DNA of 64,000 nucleotides, from contig NC_079230.1 in NCBI RefSeq assembly GCF_029633865.1, positions 26,649,068 to 26,713,067 on the forward strand, written 5' to 3'. Positions 1 through 13,022 of the stretch are shown here, piece by piece. Position 1 is the first letter of the stretch; each line of letters starts with the position of its first letter. The DNA is from Lampris incognitus. Lineage: Eukaryota; Chordata; Actinopteri; Lampriformes; Lampridae. A program made the translations under genes and the position numbers. Under the pieces are notes generated by a model. That model saw only the letters and a list, made by a program, of their open reading frames with translations. It was not told where the DNA came from and did not search any database.

Positions 1-720
1 GAGGATCACTGGATAAATCTGTCCACACTTCCAGAGGTGTGGTGGCTGAGGTGTCCAAAGCTAGTTAGCTAGGTGCATGTGACTACAAGTGATGACCGTT
101 CTGAAAAATGACCTAAATTCTGAATGAAGTGTAGGCTATAGACTTGAAATATTAGAATGTAACATACTGTCATACTTCAACATGCCAAAATAAAGTGACA
201 GCTGAGCTGACTTGATGATGTAAAGCCAATAGTTGAGATTTTTTTTCCTTTGAAAGACAATAATAGCAAAAAGTCATAGATGAGACTATGTGCATAATGC
301 TTTATTATTCCACTTGTTGAAAATGTATTGCACCGAGATGACGTGTGCGGTAGAACAAGAATAGCTGACCGTGATTCATGCGCATGCATGTCAGTGAGCA
401 CAGGGCCTCGCACCCCCACCACCACGGCCCTGCTAACAGGTAACCAGTGTAAAGACTTACGATGGGTGTAACGTTCGCTCCGTTTTTGGTCTTAGTCAAC
501 ATTCGTTGGAATTAATCGGGGCTGATTTACTGTATTCGTCAGTAGACCAGAAAGCAGAGCATTATAACAGTCTCGCCTGCTAGCTATAAAAGCAGTTTCT
601 GTGTGTTGCTCAGAGAGAGAAACGGCCTCACTTTAGAGATGTTCTTCAAATGATAAAATGCTGCATTTGCGACATCCTGCACATGAGCCTTGAAATTAAA
701 TTCCAAATCAAAAATCAAAT
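1..720. other. Sequence with no recognised gene
   Basis: I see no coding exon, repeat family or RNA gene here. It could be intron of the candidate stim2-like gene whose first exon is at 15.8 kb, but that is inference. Confidence 0.4.
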
Positions 721-723
721 CAA

Positions 724-805
724 TCAATCAATCAAGTTGCATTTTATATGGCGCTTTTCTAGATGCAACAGCCACTCAAGGCACTTTACAAACTGAGGTC
801 TATCT
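724..805. repeat. Short interspersed repeat fragment (ATCA run plus 'tatggcgcttttct' core)
   Basis: A run of ATCA units is followed by a sequence of the type 'tttatatggcgcttttct ... cactttaca'. Similar pieces occur at 35720-35800 and around 28660-28700 in this window, so it is a dispersed repeat. I cannot assign its class. Confidence 0.5.
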
Positions 806-889
806 GGCACTGGAATGAGACTGGAAGGCCATGACAGAGGCAGTGCAGTACAGCCACTCCTAGATCTCTTGCTCCTTGGTTTAGGTCGA

Positions 890-1265
890 GTCCTCGTGCA
901 TTTTTTTTTTATTTTGATATACTTTATTAATCCCTCTTGGGGAAATTCAACTCTGCATTTAACCCATCCTAGCTGTGTAGCTAGCAGCAGTGGGCAGCCG
1001 CCGTGCAGCACCCGGTGACCAACTCCAGTTCTTCTTGCCAGGCCTCGGTCAGGGGCACAGACGGGAGTACTAACCCTAACATGCACGTCCTTCTGATGGT
1101 GGGGGAAACCGGAGAAAACCCACCACAGACACGGGGAGAACATGCAAACTCCACACAGAGGACAACCTGGGATGACCCCCCCAAGGTTGGACAACCCCCA
1201 GGGTTCGAACCCAGGAGCTTCTTGCTGAGAGGCGACAGTGCCAACCACCAGGCCACCGTGCCGCC
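890..1265 (-). mobile_element. tRNA-derived SINE, family A, long-tail variant (A1)
   Basis: Read on the minus strand, a tRNA-like head begins at about 1265. It has an A-box-like stretch (GGTGGCCTGGTGG) and a B box (GGGTTCGAACC) near 1203, then a conserved body with 'gtttgcatgttctcc', and a tail 'ggattaataaagtat' ending in an A-rich run. The same arrangement is found on the plus strand at 12655-13020, and a partial copy is at 31285-31498. The tRNA-like head with a common tail is the hallmark of a Pol III SINE; the family name is unknown to me. Confidence 0.8.
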
Positions 1266-1985
1266 CAGTTACACATGCATACAGCTCTATGCAATATGGG
1301 GCCTTTATCAGGCTCCTGAACTAATCCCCAAAAATAAAAAGTATTGAGTGTCTCTCACGTCTCAACCAAACCTGATCCAATCTGAACTGCATCTCCGTTG
1401 GGCCGATTTCCCCCGCAAGCATTTCAGCGATGCTTTGGGAATGATTTTGAATGCACCGCGCAATGGCTAATGTAAGGAGAAGACGTTGAGCTCATGCCAG
1501 GTTAGCCGAGTACGAAAATACAACCATCGACGAAGGTTCCTTCTGCGCCCATCTACGGTTCGAACGTGGAATTTCCACCGCTGACAGTCGTGCGTTGCAT
1601 CAAAGGAGGACTCCAAAACCAGTCCGGGCAGAAAACGGAGAGTCAAACAAAACCCGCCGTCGTCTCTGATGTAATAAATATATAACGGGCTCTTCAATGG
1701 TGACCTGTTGAACCCCATCGTTTCCAGCCGGGCGAGGACATACCTTCCCCATCTTAACCACCTTAACGAGCACCAGTAATCCTCTGCTTAGGCCACAGCT
1801 CAGGCAGAGGGCAAACAGGGGGAGCGAAAAGTAGAGCAAAAAGTGTGGAGGCCCACCAAAGTCAGATCCAAAAACTTCCAGAAAAGGAGACAGTCCTTGC
1901 ACCCGGGCGTCCCTGGAATGCTTCAATAAAAGCTGGAGCACAAGATGTGTGATGTGTACGGCTGCCCAATGGAAGAAGAGGGGAG

Positions 1986-2042
<57 letters not shown>

Positions 2043-2966
2043 ATAAGACAAGAAGCTGTGGGCTCATTTAATTAGCTCCCTCACTCTCTTATATGCTCCG
2101 ATGGATATAAGGTTAAAAAAGCAGCAGAAATAGTCAGAAAGATAATATGCAGAGAAGAGGGGAAAGACATGCACACTATTATGACAGAACAGCGAGGCTC
2201 CACAGAGTTTTCATAATACAGATCACACAAAAACACAACCGTGTATTAGCTCGTGAACTATACTCGTGAACTCTGCTGGTCTCAGAAATAAAGCCAGGGA
2301 ACATTTTGATGCAAGCCGACACAAGACGAGGTATCTTTTATCCTCCTGTCCGTCCTGCAAAGCACTGTACGGAGGACAGGCAACAGATACCCCTGAAATA
2401 TGCGGGATTAAAATGTGTCCTTGTGTGTGCTACGGCCTCCGGGAGGAGCATGAAAGGTTAGGACTTGCAAATGGACTCCTGACCCTCTAATCTCTGACCT
2501 TGTCAAAAACTGGTGCAAACGAAGGCTTTGTGCATCATCCCAGCATGTTAAGCCCTGCCGGGTTTAACAGGGCACCTGCAGATCTAACCATATGCAGTAC
2601 ACAAGACAAGAAACTACTATGATCTCCTTTCGTTGCATTACGAAAAGTCCAAATGAACGCGTAACCACAGCTTCATATGGCCCAAGATGGTGCAGAATAT
2701 CACACGACATCAAAATGGCAGAGCATAACACAACGTGTCCTGTTTAACACAGTTTGACATTACAGTGTCATATATCGGTGCGTTTCAGGTTATATGGTTT
2801 GGGCTAAATGGACAGTGCACATCACTGAAGGACTAGACAAGTCAATCACCCCATTTCTGTCCAACTTCTTAAATGTGAATTTGTTGTTTCGAAGTAAAAA
2901 AGATCAACGGAAATGGCACAAATTTAATAAAATTCCCTCTGAAAAGCTCTCCCTCGCGGATGTGGA
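1266..2966. other. Non-coding stretch with a (GT)n microsatellite
   Basis: Apart from a perfect GT run at about 1986-2042, nothing is recognisable. Minus-strand open frames at 1467-1941 lack homology that I recognise and lack convincing splice sites. Confidence 0.4.
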
Positions 2967-3655
2967 CATACACCAATCAGCCTAAACATTAAAACCACCT
3001 GTCTAATACTGTGGTCCCCCTCATGCCGCCGAAACAGCTCTGAGCCGTCGAGGCATGGACTCCACAAGACCTCTGAAGGTGTCCTCTGGTATCTGGCACC
3101 AAGACGTTAGCAGCAAATCCCTTAAGTCCTGTAAAATGCGAGGTGGGGCCTCCATGGATTGGACTCGTTTTCCAAGCACATCCCACAGATGCTCGAACGG
3201 ATTGAGATTTGGGGGAATTCGGAGGTCAAGGCAACACAAACTCTTTGTTACAGTAGCTCTTCGGTGGGACTGGACCAGACGGGCTAGCCTTCGCTCCCCA
3301 CACGCATCACTGAGCCTTGGGCGCCCATGACTCTGTTGCCGGTTTACCGGTTGTCCTTCCTTGTACCACTTTTGCTAGGTACTGACCACTACATACCGGG
3401 AACACTTCACAAGCCCTGCCGTTTTGGAGATGATCTGACCCAGTCGTCCAGCCATCACAATTTGACCTTTGTCAGAGTCGCTCAGATCCTTACGCTTGCC
3501 CATTTTTCCTGCTTCCAACACATCAGCTTCGAGAGCTGACTGTTGACTTGCTGCCCAATATATCCCACCCCTTGACAGGTGCCATCGTAACAAGATAATC
3601 TATGTTGTTCACTTCACCTGTCAGTGGTTTTAATGTTCAGGCTCATCTAATGTAC
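2967..3655 (-). mobile_element. Internally deleted Tc1/mariner-like transposon
   Basis: Imperfect terminal inverted repeats are visible: 'aacattaaaaccacctg' near 2985 and its complement 'cagtggttttaatgttc' near 3640. On the minus strand the interior encodes two separated transposase pieces. One is an N-terminal DNA-binding segment (3375-3593, containing [18 protein letters not shown]). The other is the C-terminal end (3021-3239, containing NLNPFEHLWDVLGK, the region of the third catalytic acidic residue, then MPRRLRAV). The central catalytic part, including the first two Asp residues, is deleted, so this copy is non-autonomous. The two pieces are in different frames. Confidence 0.85.
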
Positions 3656-4205
3656 GTTCAGAGATTTATTCGCTTAAACAGGTCTGACGGAAATGCACCT
3701 TAATTCACAATTTTGTTTCTCTTGCAACATTTAATTGTTCACTGTAAATTTATTCTAAGGCCAGATGGAAATATAACCACAGTCTATTTGAGAGTTTAGT
3801 CAAAACGAGTTCAGGGGACTTCAGCGTTCAGTATTTGAACCAGTAGCTGACACTGTGGCACAGAGACGAGCTTTCAAGTCTTTTCATGGCCATTTGTACA
3901 TCTACATTTTGACCCCTACACAAACATCTTTGTTTTGGTTTTCTGACTGACAGCATACGTGAAGTCTGTCCTTTGACTCACTAAACATGAACTTCCTGTG
4001 TATGGGTTACAACTTCCTGCTTGACAGGATACCACTGTTTATCATAGAAGATGTGGAGGCTGTCGTGAAAGTCTCGAATAATAATAATATTAGTTCTTTT
4101 CTTTCAAAATTTCAAAACATAAAGCCCTGAGAACTATTTGCCCATGGGATTAGGACTAAAGACAAACACACAACAGATGCGAACATCATCTGAACAGCGG
4201 AACAC

Positions 4206-4240
4206 ACACAATAATGTCAACAGTGTTGACATTATTGTGT
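4206..4240. repeat. Perfect 35-nt palindrome
   Basis: Two 17-nt arms (4206-4222 and 4224-4240) are exact reverse complements around a single central G at 4223. The arms read acacaataatgtcaaca and its complement. There is no repeat-family context. Confidence 0.85.
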
Positions 4241-4493
4241 ACTTTCTGTATCTGTGTATTCGTTCATACGTTGTCAGTTTACAATGTTTGTCTTTGTATG
4301 TTTTTAACGGAAAGTTAATAAAATCTTAAAGGGCACAACAGTGTGAAAACATGTTGCGTTCTCCCATGATGCACGTCTCAGTGTTACCGTCTCCCCTTAA
4401 TGGAATGAATGAGCGAACCTCCTGCCAACAAATGAGGATGAGCTACTGTCTGCAAACTGAAATGGGCCAACGTTCCAAACAAATGAGGTGCGG

Positions 4494-4924
4494 CGGCGGG
4501 GGGGGGGGGGGTCTGGGTAGCGCAGTGGTCTATTCCGTTGCTTACCAACACGGGGATCGCTGGTTCGAATCCCCATGTTACTTCTGGCGTGGTCGGGCGT
4601 CCCTACAGACACAATTGGCCGTGTCTGCGGGTGGGAAGCCGGATGTGGGTGTGTGCCCTGGTCGCTGCACTAGCGCCTCCTCTGGTTGGTCGGGGCGTCT
4701 GTTCGGGGGGGAAGGGGAACTGGGGGTATTAGCGTGACCCTGGCGAAATTCCTCACTGTCAGGTGAAAAGAAGCGGCTGGCGACTCCACATGTATCGGAG
4801 GAGACATGTGGTAGTCTGCAGCCCTCCCCGGATCAGAGCAGTGACCGGGACGGCTCGGAAGAGTGGGGTGAATTGGCTAAGTACAACTGGGGAGAAAAAG
4901 AGGGGGAAAAAGCCCCCCCCAAAA
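4494..4924 (+). mobile_element. tRNA-derived SINE, family B, full-length with 13-bp target duplication
   Basis: The head contains an A box (TAGCGCAGTGG) and a B box (GGTTCGAATCC), followed by a body of about 350 bp and a purine-rich tail (ggggagaaaaagaggggg). It is bracketed by the 13-bp direct repeat aaatgaggtgcgg at 4481-4493 and 4925-4937, direct evidence of target-primed retrotransposition. The well-preserved duplication suggests a fairly recent insertion. Other copies in the window lie at 25.65, 26.2, 34.77, 38.73, 42.25 and 45.47 kb. Confidence 0.9.
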
Positions 4925-4937
4925 AAATGAGGTGCGG

Positions 4938-6439
4938 ACGTAAAGCCTAAAACCTCCAGCCATACCTTTGTCCTCGTTCCATCTTGTGAGAGAAGGGGAG
5001 AAGGCATCGTGAAGGTCCTTCTGTGGGTGTTACCGGGTCGTGTAATACGAACTGAGCCCGTTTTGGACCACATCAAGGGGAAGGCTAAGTGGCTCCCAAG
5101 AACCCACCTGTTGGTCCGGACACACACCAACGTTAGCGGCGCTAAGATGGATTAGCGGCCAACTTGCTACTGTTTACTTTACCCATAATGCCTGGCGGCT
5201 GCTCCATAATAAACGTGTTTGGTTGCCAAATGAAAATAACAACAGTAAGATTTGATACGGCACTTTTCAAAAATAAGTGGAGGTGTAAATGAGTTTATAA
5301 AATGCTTTGCAAAAAAGAAGAAAAAGAAATAGTGGTAAATCTCTGTTTCTCTGCAAGTGAGGTTTTGAAGGTTACACTGCAAACTCAAACCAACCAGATT
5401 TACAAAAATAACAGTCACTTTCTTTCAGGACACGTCCAAAGGGTCGGCTCAAAGTAAACTGAGTGAGAAAGCTCCAACATATGAACGCACAACTAAACGC
5501 AGCACGTGAATTAAATATGACGTTTTTGACGCATTTGAGGCACAGCACCCAAGCTAGCATCCTTACACCGCTCCCTTCACCCGTGTATGATCACATCCTG
5601 TCCGCATGTCTGCCGGCGAATAAACACGGCTACGGTTCAGCGACATCAGCTAAGGTAGGGACAGAGTCAAGAGGTGACAGCAATACCATGGAAATCCACA
5701 CCAGTCTTTGCCCCTCTTGCCCCCGACCAACACGTCACGTGCCACCTGACAGGGGGAAAGTCCCTGAAATCAGAGGGGGAAGCTACTTGCATCCAATGTC
5801 TAACTTTAAATCACATGCACATACATACACACGTTTTCCTGAATTTAATGGAGAACCGGTCACAAAGCCAACATCCCCGCCTCACTGTGCATCCATTCAA
5901 TGTCAATTTCAGGTCAATGCGATTGACACTGAATGAGGGATGCAGTGAAATTCTCTAAATTTGTGTATTTTTCTGCATTTTTTTTTTTGTTTGGTATGTG
6001 AAGATAACCAACAATATCATCAGACACTACGATATCCATCCAGCGGAAAGGAGACGCGTACAGCCGTACATGAAGACTGAAGAAAGCCTTTGTAGCTGAA
6101 GTCTACTGACAGAGACTTTTCATTTTGTTCGCCACGCTGGCAGTACCCTCCCTTCAGAGGAGAATTTCAAGTGCGGACACAAACCTACACAGGTAATATC
6201 ACACGGGGGGCATGATTATAATTTTACACCTGTGTTATGGTGAAACCCACATCTGACGACCGGACTGTATGCGGTGGGCTAACCTGTTTCGCTGCGATGA
6301 CTACAGTAAACACCACGGTGATCTGGGGGGTGAGATGGAAATGTCATTATCTCGATGATAATAGGGACTGTTGCATAACTCATGAGTCATTATATATGCA
6401 TCAGAATATCTGCTTACACATGCAAAACCACCACGTTTA
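4938..6439. other. Sequence with no recognised gene
   Basis: Open frames such as 5463-5936 (plus) show no domain, no consistent codon pattern and no splice context that I recognise. Confidence 0.4.
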
Positions 6440-6676
6440 AGAATCCAACTGAGTTTCATCACATTGAACTGTTTGGTAATGTAAAGTAGAATATCAAACC
6501 AAAACCAGTTTTTAAATAATACTCCAAATATTTCAGACAATTTTAGGTAATAGATTCTTGTTATCATTAATTCTGACAACAAAATTGTATATCGCGATAA
6601 GACAATATCGGAGTTTCATCCCGATATAATACCATTGAGAGACAATCAACGACAATCTTGAATTATTGCCCAGCCC
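6440..6676. repeat. MITE-like repeat (copy 1 of three)
   Basis: AT-rich sequence with 'ctccaaatatttcagac', 'aacaaaattgtatatcgcg' and a terminal 'gaattattgcccagc'. The same blocks recur at 9838-11521 (split by a LINE) and, reversed, at 14579-15150 (split by a SINE). No coding capacity, so probably a non-autonomous DNA element; the superfamily is not determined. Confidence 0.6.
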
Positions 6677-7445
6677 TAACATAACCCTTATCAAGCCTCT
6701 GGGATGCAAATGTGTGGCTGCAATGGGACAGCACCTCAATTGAGTTGTACTTTTGCTACTGACAGCATTAACATAACAGATAAGAGACAGGCAGAGACTG
6801 AAATTGAGAGACAAACAATATTTCTATTTTAATTTTTTTGCTGAAAGGTTTTGCATATGCAGCACATCAACTCCAGTCCTTTCGCTTTTCCCGTATCCAC
6901 TGAAAAGGAGGCGCTCGCACATTTGTGCCCTTCAAAGTTCCTGTAAAGTGTGCATCCATCACAAAGGGCTGACAGATGTGAGTTGTTGCATTGACGGAAA
7001 GAGGGCCGACAGACCAGAGTCCTGGTCCTGAGGCCTGGAGGGGGACACAACAATATAGTTCCCATCTGGATGAGGTAGAGACAGTTTGCTAATGTGGCGG
7101 TAATGGGTCTCTTGTAGTAAGAAAACCCTGTACAACTAGTTAGCGACCTACATTTTCCCTGAGGAGCTGTTTGCATGAGTGAGGCAGCTCATCAGCTAGA
7201 AATGCTATAATGCAACCAGATTACAGTGGTTTTCAAACCAGTCCCTGGGGGAGACACAGCATGGCTTGTTTTCTATTCTGCTAGGTAGTTAATGACACCC
7301 CCCTTTTGTGTCAGGTATTCATGCCACCCGATCAGATGACAGACCGGGCACAACAGCTGAATGTAATGACCTAACCGGAGACCATCACAACTAGTGGTGG
7401 TTGAATATTCTCTCTCATCTCTCTCTCATCATCAGCTGCTTCTCC

Positions 7446-7715
7446 AGGGTAGGGTCACGGTGGCAGCAAGCTAACTAGGGCACTCCAGATGTCCCTCTCC
7501 CCAGCAACGCCCTCCAGCTCCTCCTGGGGGATCCCAAGGCGTTCCCTGGCCAGATTGGACATGTCGTCCCTTCAGCGAGTTCTGGGTCTATCCCGGGGTC
7601 TCCTCCCAGTTGATCCTCCTGGACCAGTCTGCGAAGCGGGAAGTCAGCACGCCCCGGTCCCCGCCTTTGCCTGCCTTGCACCTTACCCCAAAGCTCATTT
7701 CCGCAAGTGGTGGGT
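7446..7715. repeat. Probable old interspersed repeat fragment
   Basis: Contains 'tccagctcctcctggggga', 'tcccaaggcgttccctggcc' and 'gagttctgggtctatcccgg' blocks of a kind I associate with a dispersed teleost repeat, probably LINE-derived. It lacks splice sites and a usable reading frame. Class uncertain. Confidence 0.45.
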
Positions 7716-7771
7716 CCACTGGGTATTTTGATGAATATTCTGATGTGCGCATTACTGGTTTGATGATACAC

Positions 7772-9837
7772 ACTTAGTATAGACTGAGTCTACCCTTTAA
7801 GTCATTAGATATGGTCGCTGGAGGGAGAAACTCCCTGGCTAAAGTGATGGTGATGGATACACAGACGTAGCCGACAGACATAAGCTGTTCAATGGGGTCA
7901 CAGTCTACTGCCCTGTACTTTTCATTAAGAAATAACTTAATTAAATGGGTACAGACACAGGGGTGCTGGGTCGTGACCTAATGCAGACGAACAATGCCGC
8001 CCCAAATGAAACGATTGAAAAGTACAGTCTCTTGGTGGGGATTAACAGTTGCTTATCACAAGCTACAACCCAATGAATTGGCTAATTGATTACATCTCCG
8101 TGAGCATTAGCAACTCATACTGATGATGGTATCTCTACTTCATTTCTTTAGGCTGGTGACTAGGAGCAGGGAAGGGAATATGTCATCAAGATAAGACGAA
8201 TGAGCATTACCCCGTGAGCGCGGCACACAGTCGGGACCAGCTCATTGTTGTGACGCCAGGAACACTCGGATCTGGCATCTGTGTCACCGCCGGGTCAGCA
8301 GCGTCAAGGATTATGCCCATCAAGACTTCAAAGGCGTGACGGTGGCGAAGCCTGCCACGGAAAGACGCGGACGGAAAACATTACCAGTGGCTTTATAAAT
8401 ACACCAGTGGGGTCTTCACGCTCCTCCCTGCTTGGTGACGGGCCCCATTTGGGTGAATCACAACCCCTTAAAGCTTCTTGAATGAGATGAACGGCAGCTG
8501 GCCGGTGGAGGACAGAGTGACGTTAGCAAGACGACGCAACACAAGCCTCTGCTCGGAGACAAAACGCGGCTGACGGATTCCGAATCTGGAATCCCACGCT
8601 GATTGAAAGATGCAGATGGGCAGGTGCCACAGCTCTGTCAGGTCGTGAAAATGGCAGCAAATATCTGTGGATGGTAGTCATCCTTTTTTTCCTCTCTCTC
8701 TATACTGATTTTATTTGGGCAGCCAGAGTAAATTAACCATCTCGTTTGCTTAACGTTTAATTTGGGCTCAATGAGCCCGTGTTTTTCATTTTCTCATACA
8801 ATGCAGCCTAACCGGCAAACAGGAAGTAAGTTTTCATGTTCACATGTTGCCCAGCAGTGACATCACCAACGGACACTATTTCGGTGTCGTTTCAGAGACA
8901 CACAGAAGACTGCTCAATATTATGGCTGCCAATGGAGTGTTACCCCTAGCAAATATAGAGATAATGTTAAAATTGTGTTGTTTTTTTTGTTTTTTGCTTT
9001 AACAGTATGCTAATTCACACAGCTAGCTATAATCAGATGAGAGTATAACAGTCAGCTGCAGCACAAATACGGTAGCATGTTAGCTAATGTGCTCGTCACT
9101 TTGGGGTGTGACAGAGCCAGAAACTGTGCAAAGATGAGACACTGAGTGGTGCAGGAAAAGTAAAACTTACTTTCTCGCACGCACACATGTACACACACAC
9201 ACACACAATCATGCACACACACACACACAATCATGCACACACACATGTATGCGCATACACACAGCACCAAACCATTGCAATCCCCCACCCATCCACCGGA
9301 AGATCAGAAGAGACTGTCCCAGTTAGAAAAAAAGGAATCATTTCTCTTGTCGAGTCTCTCATCCAAACTTCTCTCATCCAAACTACAAAGGACCAAGACA
9401 CTGTCGGGAGGATGTTGTTCACACCATCACTTGGTGACTTGCAGTCCCAGAGCTCGCTCCGAGGCCCGGGCTCCACGGCAGGGAAGCCTGTCTTTTCTCA
9501 AATGTGTGTTTGTTTAGTCGAGGCTACAGGGGCCAGCAGAGGAGGAACTATCCTAAAATGCAAATTCCTGTACTCCCCATGGCACTTAAGCACAAGGTCA
9601 ACACGCACTTAGGAAGAGAGGCAAATGTTTACCATCGTTTTCAAACATATCCACCTATTAATGCCGCCACTCCATTCTGGGATAGCATTAGCCATGTCAC
9701 TTCTCATCTGGTCATCGTTCACTCGGCCTCAAAACTTGCCAATATAGAAGTAGGGTTGTCTCCAAACTTAGACAAACTTAAACTGCAATCCATCTTTTAC
9801 TGACTCCACCAGGGTACCAATAGCAGAAACCCACTAG
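7772..9837. other. Non-coding stretch with a CA repeat
   Basis: The only clear structure is an interrupted CA repeat at about 9180-9262. No exon, RNA gene or transposon is recognised. Confidence 0.4.
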
Positions 9838-11521
9838 TTTTGGAATAATACTACATTCAAATATTTCAGACCTCATTTTGTGAGGAATTTTAGGAAAAAG
9901 ATTGCCATTATCAGACAACAAAATTGTGTATCATGAACTTTGTGTCAATCTACAGGTGACAGATCGAGATGCGAGTAAAACTTTTAAAAGGGTTAAGGCT
10001 CGTAAAGCTGCTGGTCCAGACAACATCCACTCCGGTGTCCTGAAGACATGTTACACTCAGCTTTCTCAGGTTTTTACTGACATTTTTAACCCGTCCTTGT
10101 CATTGTGTGTGGTTCCACTGTGTTTTAAGAAAACTGCCATTATGCCTGTACCTAAAAAAAAAATTTTTTTTGCCTTTAAGACCTGTTGCTTTGGGTTCTG
10201 TTATTATGAAGTGCCTGGAAAGATTGATAATATCATATATAAAATTAACATTCCTGCTACCCTTGACCCATTACAGTTTGCCTACTGCTCCAACAGATCT
10301 GTAGATGGAGCTATCTCACTTGCTCTTGCATACTACTTTAGTACACCTTGAAAAGAAACATATCTATGTCAGAATGCTGTTTATTGATTACAGTTCTGCT
10401 TTTAATACAGTTGTACCATCCAAACTGGTGTTGAAACTCAGAGTTCTTGGCCTGGAAAACTCTATCTGTGATTGGCTATTTGATTTCCTGACAGGCAGGC
10501 CCCAGATTGTGAGAATAAGTAAAACATACTCATCCACATTAGTTCTTAGGACCGGCGTACCTCAGGGCTGCTGTCTCAGTCCCCTATTGTACAGTCTGTT
10601 TACACACGACTGTGTTGCCAAATAAGACAACAACAGCATCATTAAATTCACAGATGACGGCACAGTGATTGGACTAATAAGCAACAGTGATGAGAGGGCC
10701 TCTAGGAGGGAAGCGGAAGATTTAACCATATGGTGCCATGATAAAAACCTCTCTCTAAAGGTCAATTGGACAAAAGAAATCATTGTTGACTTTACAAAGA
10801 TCAGAAGAAATAATATTCCTATTTAGATTTCTCCGTTTACACAACACACACACCCTCACATGGTCTCTCAACACCAATTGCGTGCTCAAGAAGGCACAGC
10901 AGAGACTCTATTTTCTGAGGCGTCTCAAGAGTTTTGGCATGAGTGCCAAAACTCTTATGAACTTTTATCGTAGTACCATGGAGAGTGTTTTGACAGGCTG
11001 TATCACAGTGTGGTTTGGCAACCTGACTACTCAGGACTGCAGACTGCTGCAAAGGACTGTAAAGACAGCAGCAAATATTGACATGGAACTACCACAATTT
11101 CATAATATTTACACCACTTGCTGCAAAAGGAAAGCCCAAAACATCATCAAGGACACCAACCAGCCCACTCATGTTCTGTTCTCGCTCCTTCCATCTAAAA
11201 CACGCTACCAGAGCATCAAATCACACACCATCCATCTCAGTAATAGTTTCTTTCCACAGCCAGTCAGGTTGCTGAACAGCTGACACACCCATATGCACCT
11301 TACACTGTTATGCTATCGTGTAATTAATTTTTTTGGGGGGGGGGTGTCGTTTGTGCCCTTTGTCTTTGTGTCCTTTGTGTTAAGGCAGAGAGAGCCAGGG
11401 CACAAGAATTTCATTGTATTCTACACGTCAATAAAGTTGAACTTGAATTTGACAATATTCGAATTCCATCTCAATACCACTGAAAGCCGATAAACAATAA
11501 TATTGAATTATTGCCCAGCTA
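9838..11521. mobile_element. MITE-like repeat (copy 2) interrupted by an L2 LINE
   Basis: The left part (9838-9955) carries 'caaatatttcagacctc' and 'acaacaaaattgtgtatca'. The right part (11446-11521) ends in 'ttgaattattgcccagc'. Together they reproduce the order seen intact at 6440-6676. The LINE between them therefore inserted into this element and is younger. Confidence 0.65.
9956..11445 (+). mobile_element. 5'-truncated L2/Maui-type LINE, decayed reverse transcriptase
   Basis: Plus-strand fragments match a LINE RT: ARKAAGPDNI at about 9990-10030; [19 protein letters not shown] at about 10262-10320; [10 protein letters not shown] (first catalytic Asp) at about 10380; a [14 protein letters not shown] block at about 10550; and FTDDGTVIGL at about 10650, where FADD is usual. 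Stops and frameshifts interrupt it, including a stop at about 10623 just before the DD box, so it is dead. The tail (11283-11445) has 'aagaatttcattgtattct' and ends 'caataaagttgaacttgaat', typical of L2 3' ends. The 5' end is missing. Confidence 0.85.
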
Positions 11522-12654
11522 TATGCTATAATGCATGGAAAAGACGCTGACTGTACTTATTTGTATCTGGCTGCACACCAACGTAACACAACATACAGAA
11601 GTCTCTGACGGTTGTGAAGGGCAGAAGTAAAGTTGTATAAAGCTCGTGTAAAACGGCGATTCCTTGTATTTGACGTCCGTCGTCTCGAAGGAGCATCACA
11701 TGAGAAATGATTGTTCCTCTTTAGCCAGACAGAAGGACTTTTGTTGGAATGCCAGCAGCCTAAATCCTCAAGAGCATTAAGAGGAAGTCCACATTCACAG
11801 TGACACTCAAATGAGCCCCCCCAACAAATCACCCGCGCTCCCTTTCCCATTCTCTTCACATCGCTTCAGCTGACAGCCAAACAGTCCGGAACCACATTTA
11901 CATCTGAGAGACCCTCTGATGCGGGTCCATGTGCTATAGTACTCTAAATCTGATGTTTATTGCAACTGTTTAAAAGTACTGATAATAATCAACAACAGAA
12001 AGTAGGCCTCGCAGTTGTATTCATCTCCAAAAATTACCAACTTGATGAAATGCGAGTTCGACCGACAAAATCCAAGCAGAGAACTAGAACTTTCCCTTTG
12101 GCTTTTGGTGTGCAGGACTAGGTGCCTTTTTACTTGTTAAACTGTCTGTATCTTATTTACTACAGAAAGTAAAAAACTTAACCAAACTCCTTTTTTTTCC
12201 TACCTTCTTGTTTCATTAGTTCTTGGAAGTCAGAAACTACAACCCTTTCCTGGAGTGTAACTTTAGACGAGATTTTGAGGCTTTGGTGTCAGCCAACAAG
12301 GTCACGTCCAACTATAAGGTATTATGTCTTTATGCATGCTCAACAATATAAGGTATTATGCTTCAAAGTAATTCACATCAACACATGTGAAATAAAAACA
12401 GTTCTACAAGTGCTGTATATGATAAGTCCAGTCATTTTTTTAACGAGATTTTCTAGAGGGGTCCAGAGGTTTTGTTACACGACGTATTTACAAAATCAAG
12501 AGCAATAAAGTGTGCTACTATATGACAAATGGTGTACTTGAAGTTATCGACCCTCGCACCTCCACAACAAACACAAACCCCAAACCCTCCTCCACCCCTA
12601 ACCCTCTCTCGCCCTGCTTTCCTGGAACATCCAATGGTGCCTTTTGACAAAGTC
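11522..12654. other. Sequence with no recognised gene
   Basis: No exon or repeat family recognised; 'aaggtattatg' occurs twice within 45 bp near 12320-12360. Confidence 0.4.
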
Positions 12655-13022
12655 GTTGGACCTTGCAAAGTGGCTCATGGACGATTTCGGTGCCAAATCC
12701 AAGGTCCTGGGTTCAAACCCCGGGGTTTTCCAACCTTGGGGGTCATCCCAGGTCGTCCTCTGTGTAGAGTTTGCATGTTCTCCTCGTATCTGCGGTGGGT
12801 TTTCTCCGGGTGCTCCGGTTTCCCCCACCATCAAAAAGAAATACATGTTAAGAGTTAATACTCCTGTCTGTGCCCCTGACCGAGGCATGACAAGACGAAC
12901 TGGAGTTGGTTCCCGGGCGCTGCACGGCGGCTGCCCACTGCTCCTAGCTACATAGCTAGGATGGGTTAAATGCAGAGAAAGAGCTGCCCCGCCAGGATCA
13001 ATAAATGTAGTAAAAAAAAAAT
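12655..13022 (+). mobile_element. tRNA-derived SINE, family A, long-tail variant (A1)
   Basis: Plus-strand copy of the element at 890-1265. It has a diverged tRNA-like head, a B box GGGTTCAAACC near 12709, the 'gtttgcatgttctcc' body block, 'gtgcccctgaccgaggc', 'aggatgggttaaatgcag', and a terminal poly-A run at 13012-13021. Confidence 0.8.

Noticed and set aside
1600-1941. 113-codon minus-strand open frame
   Set aside because: No recognisable family and no splice context; probably chance.
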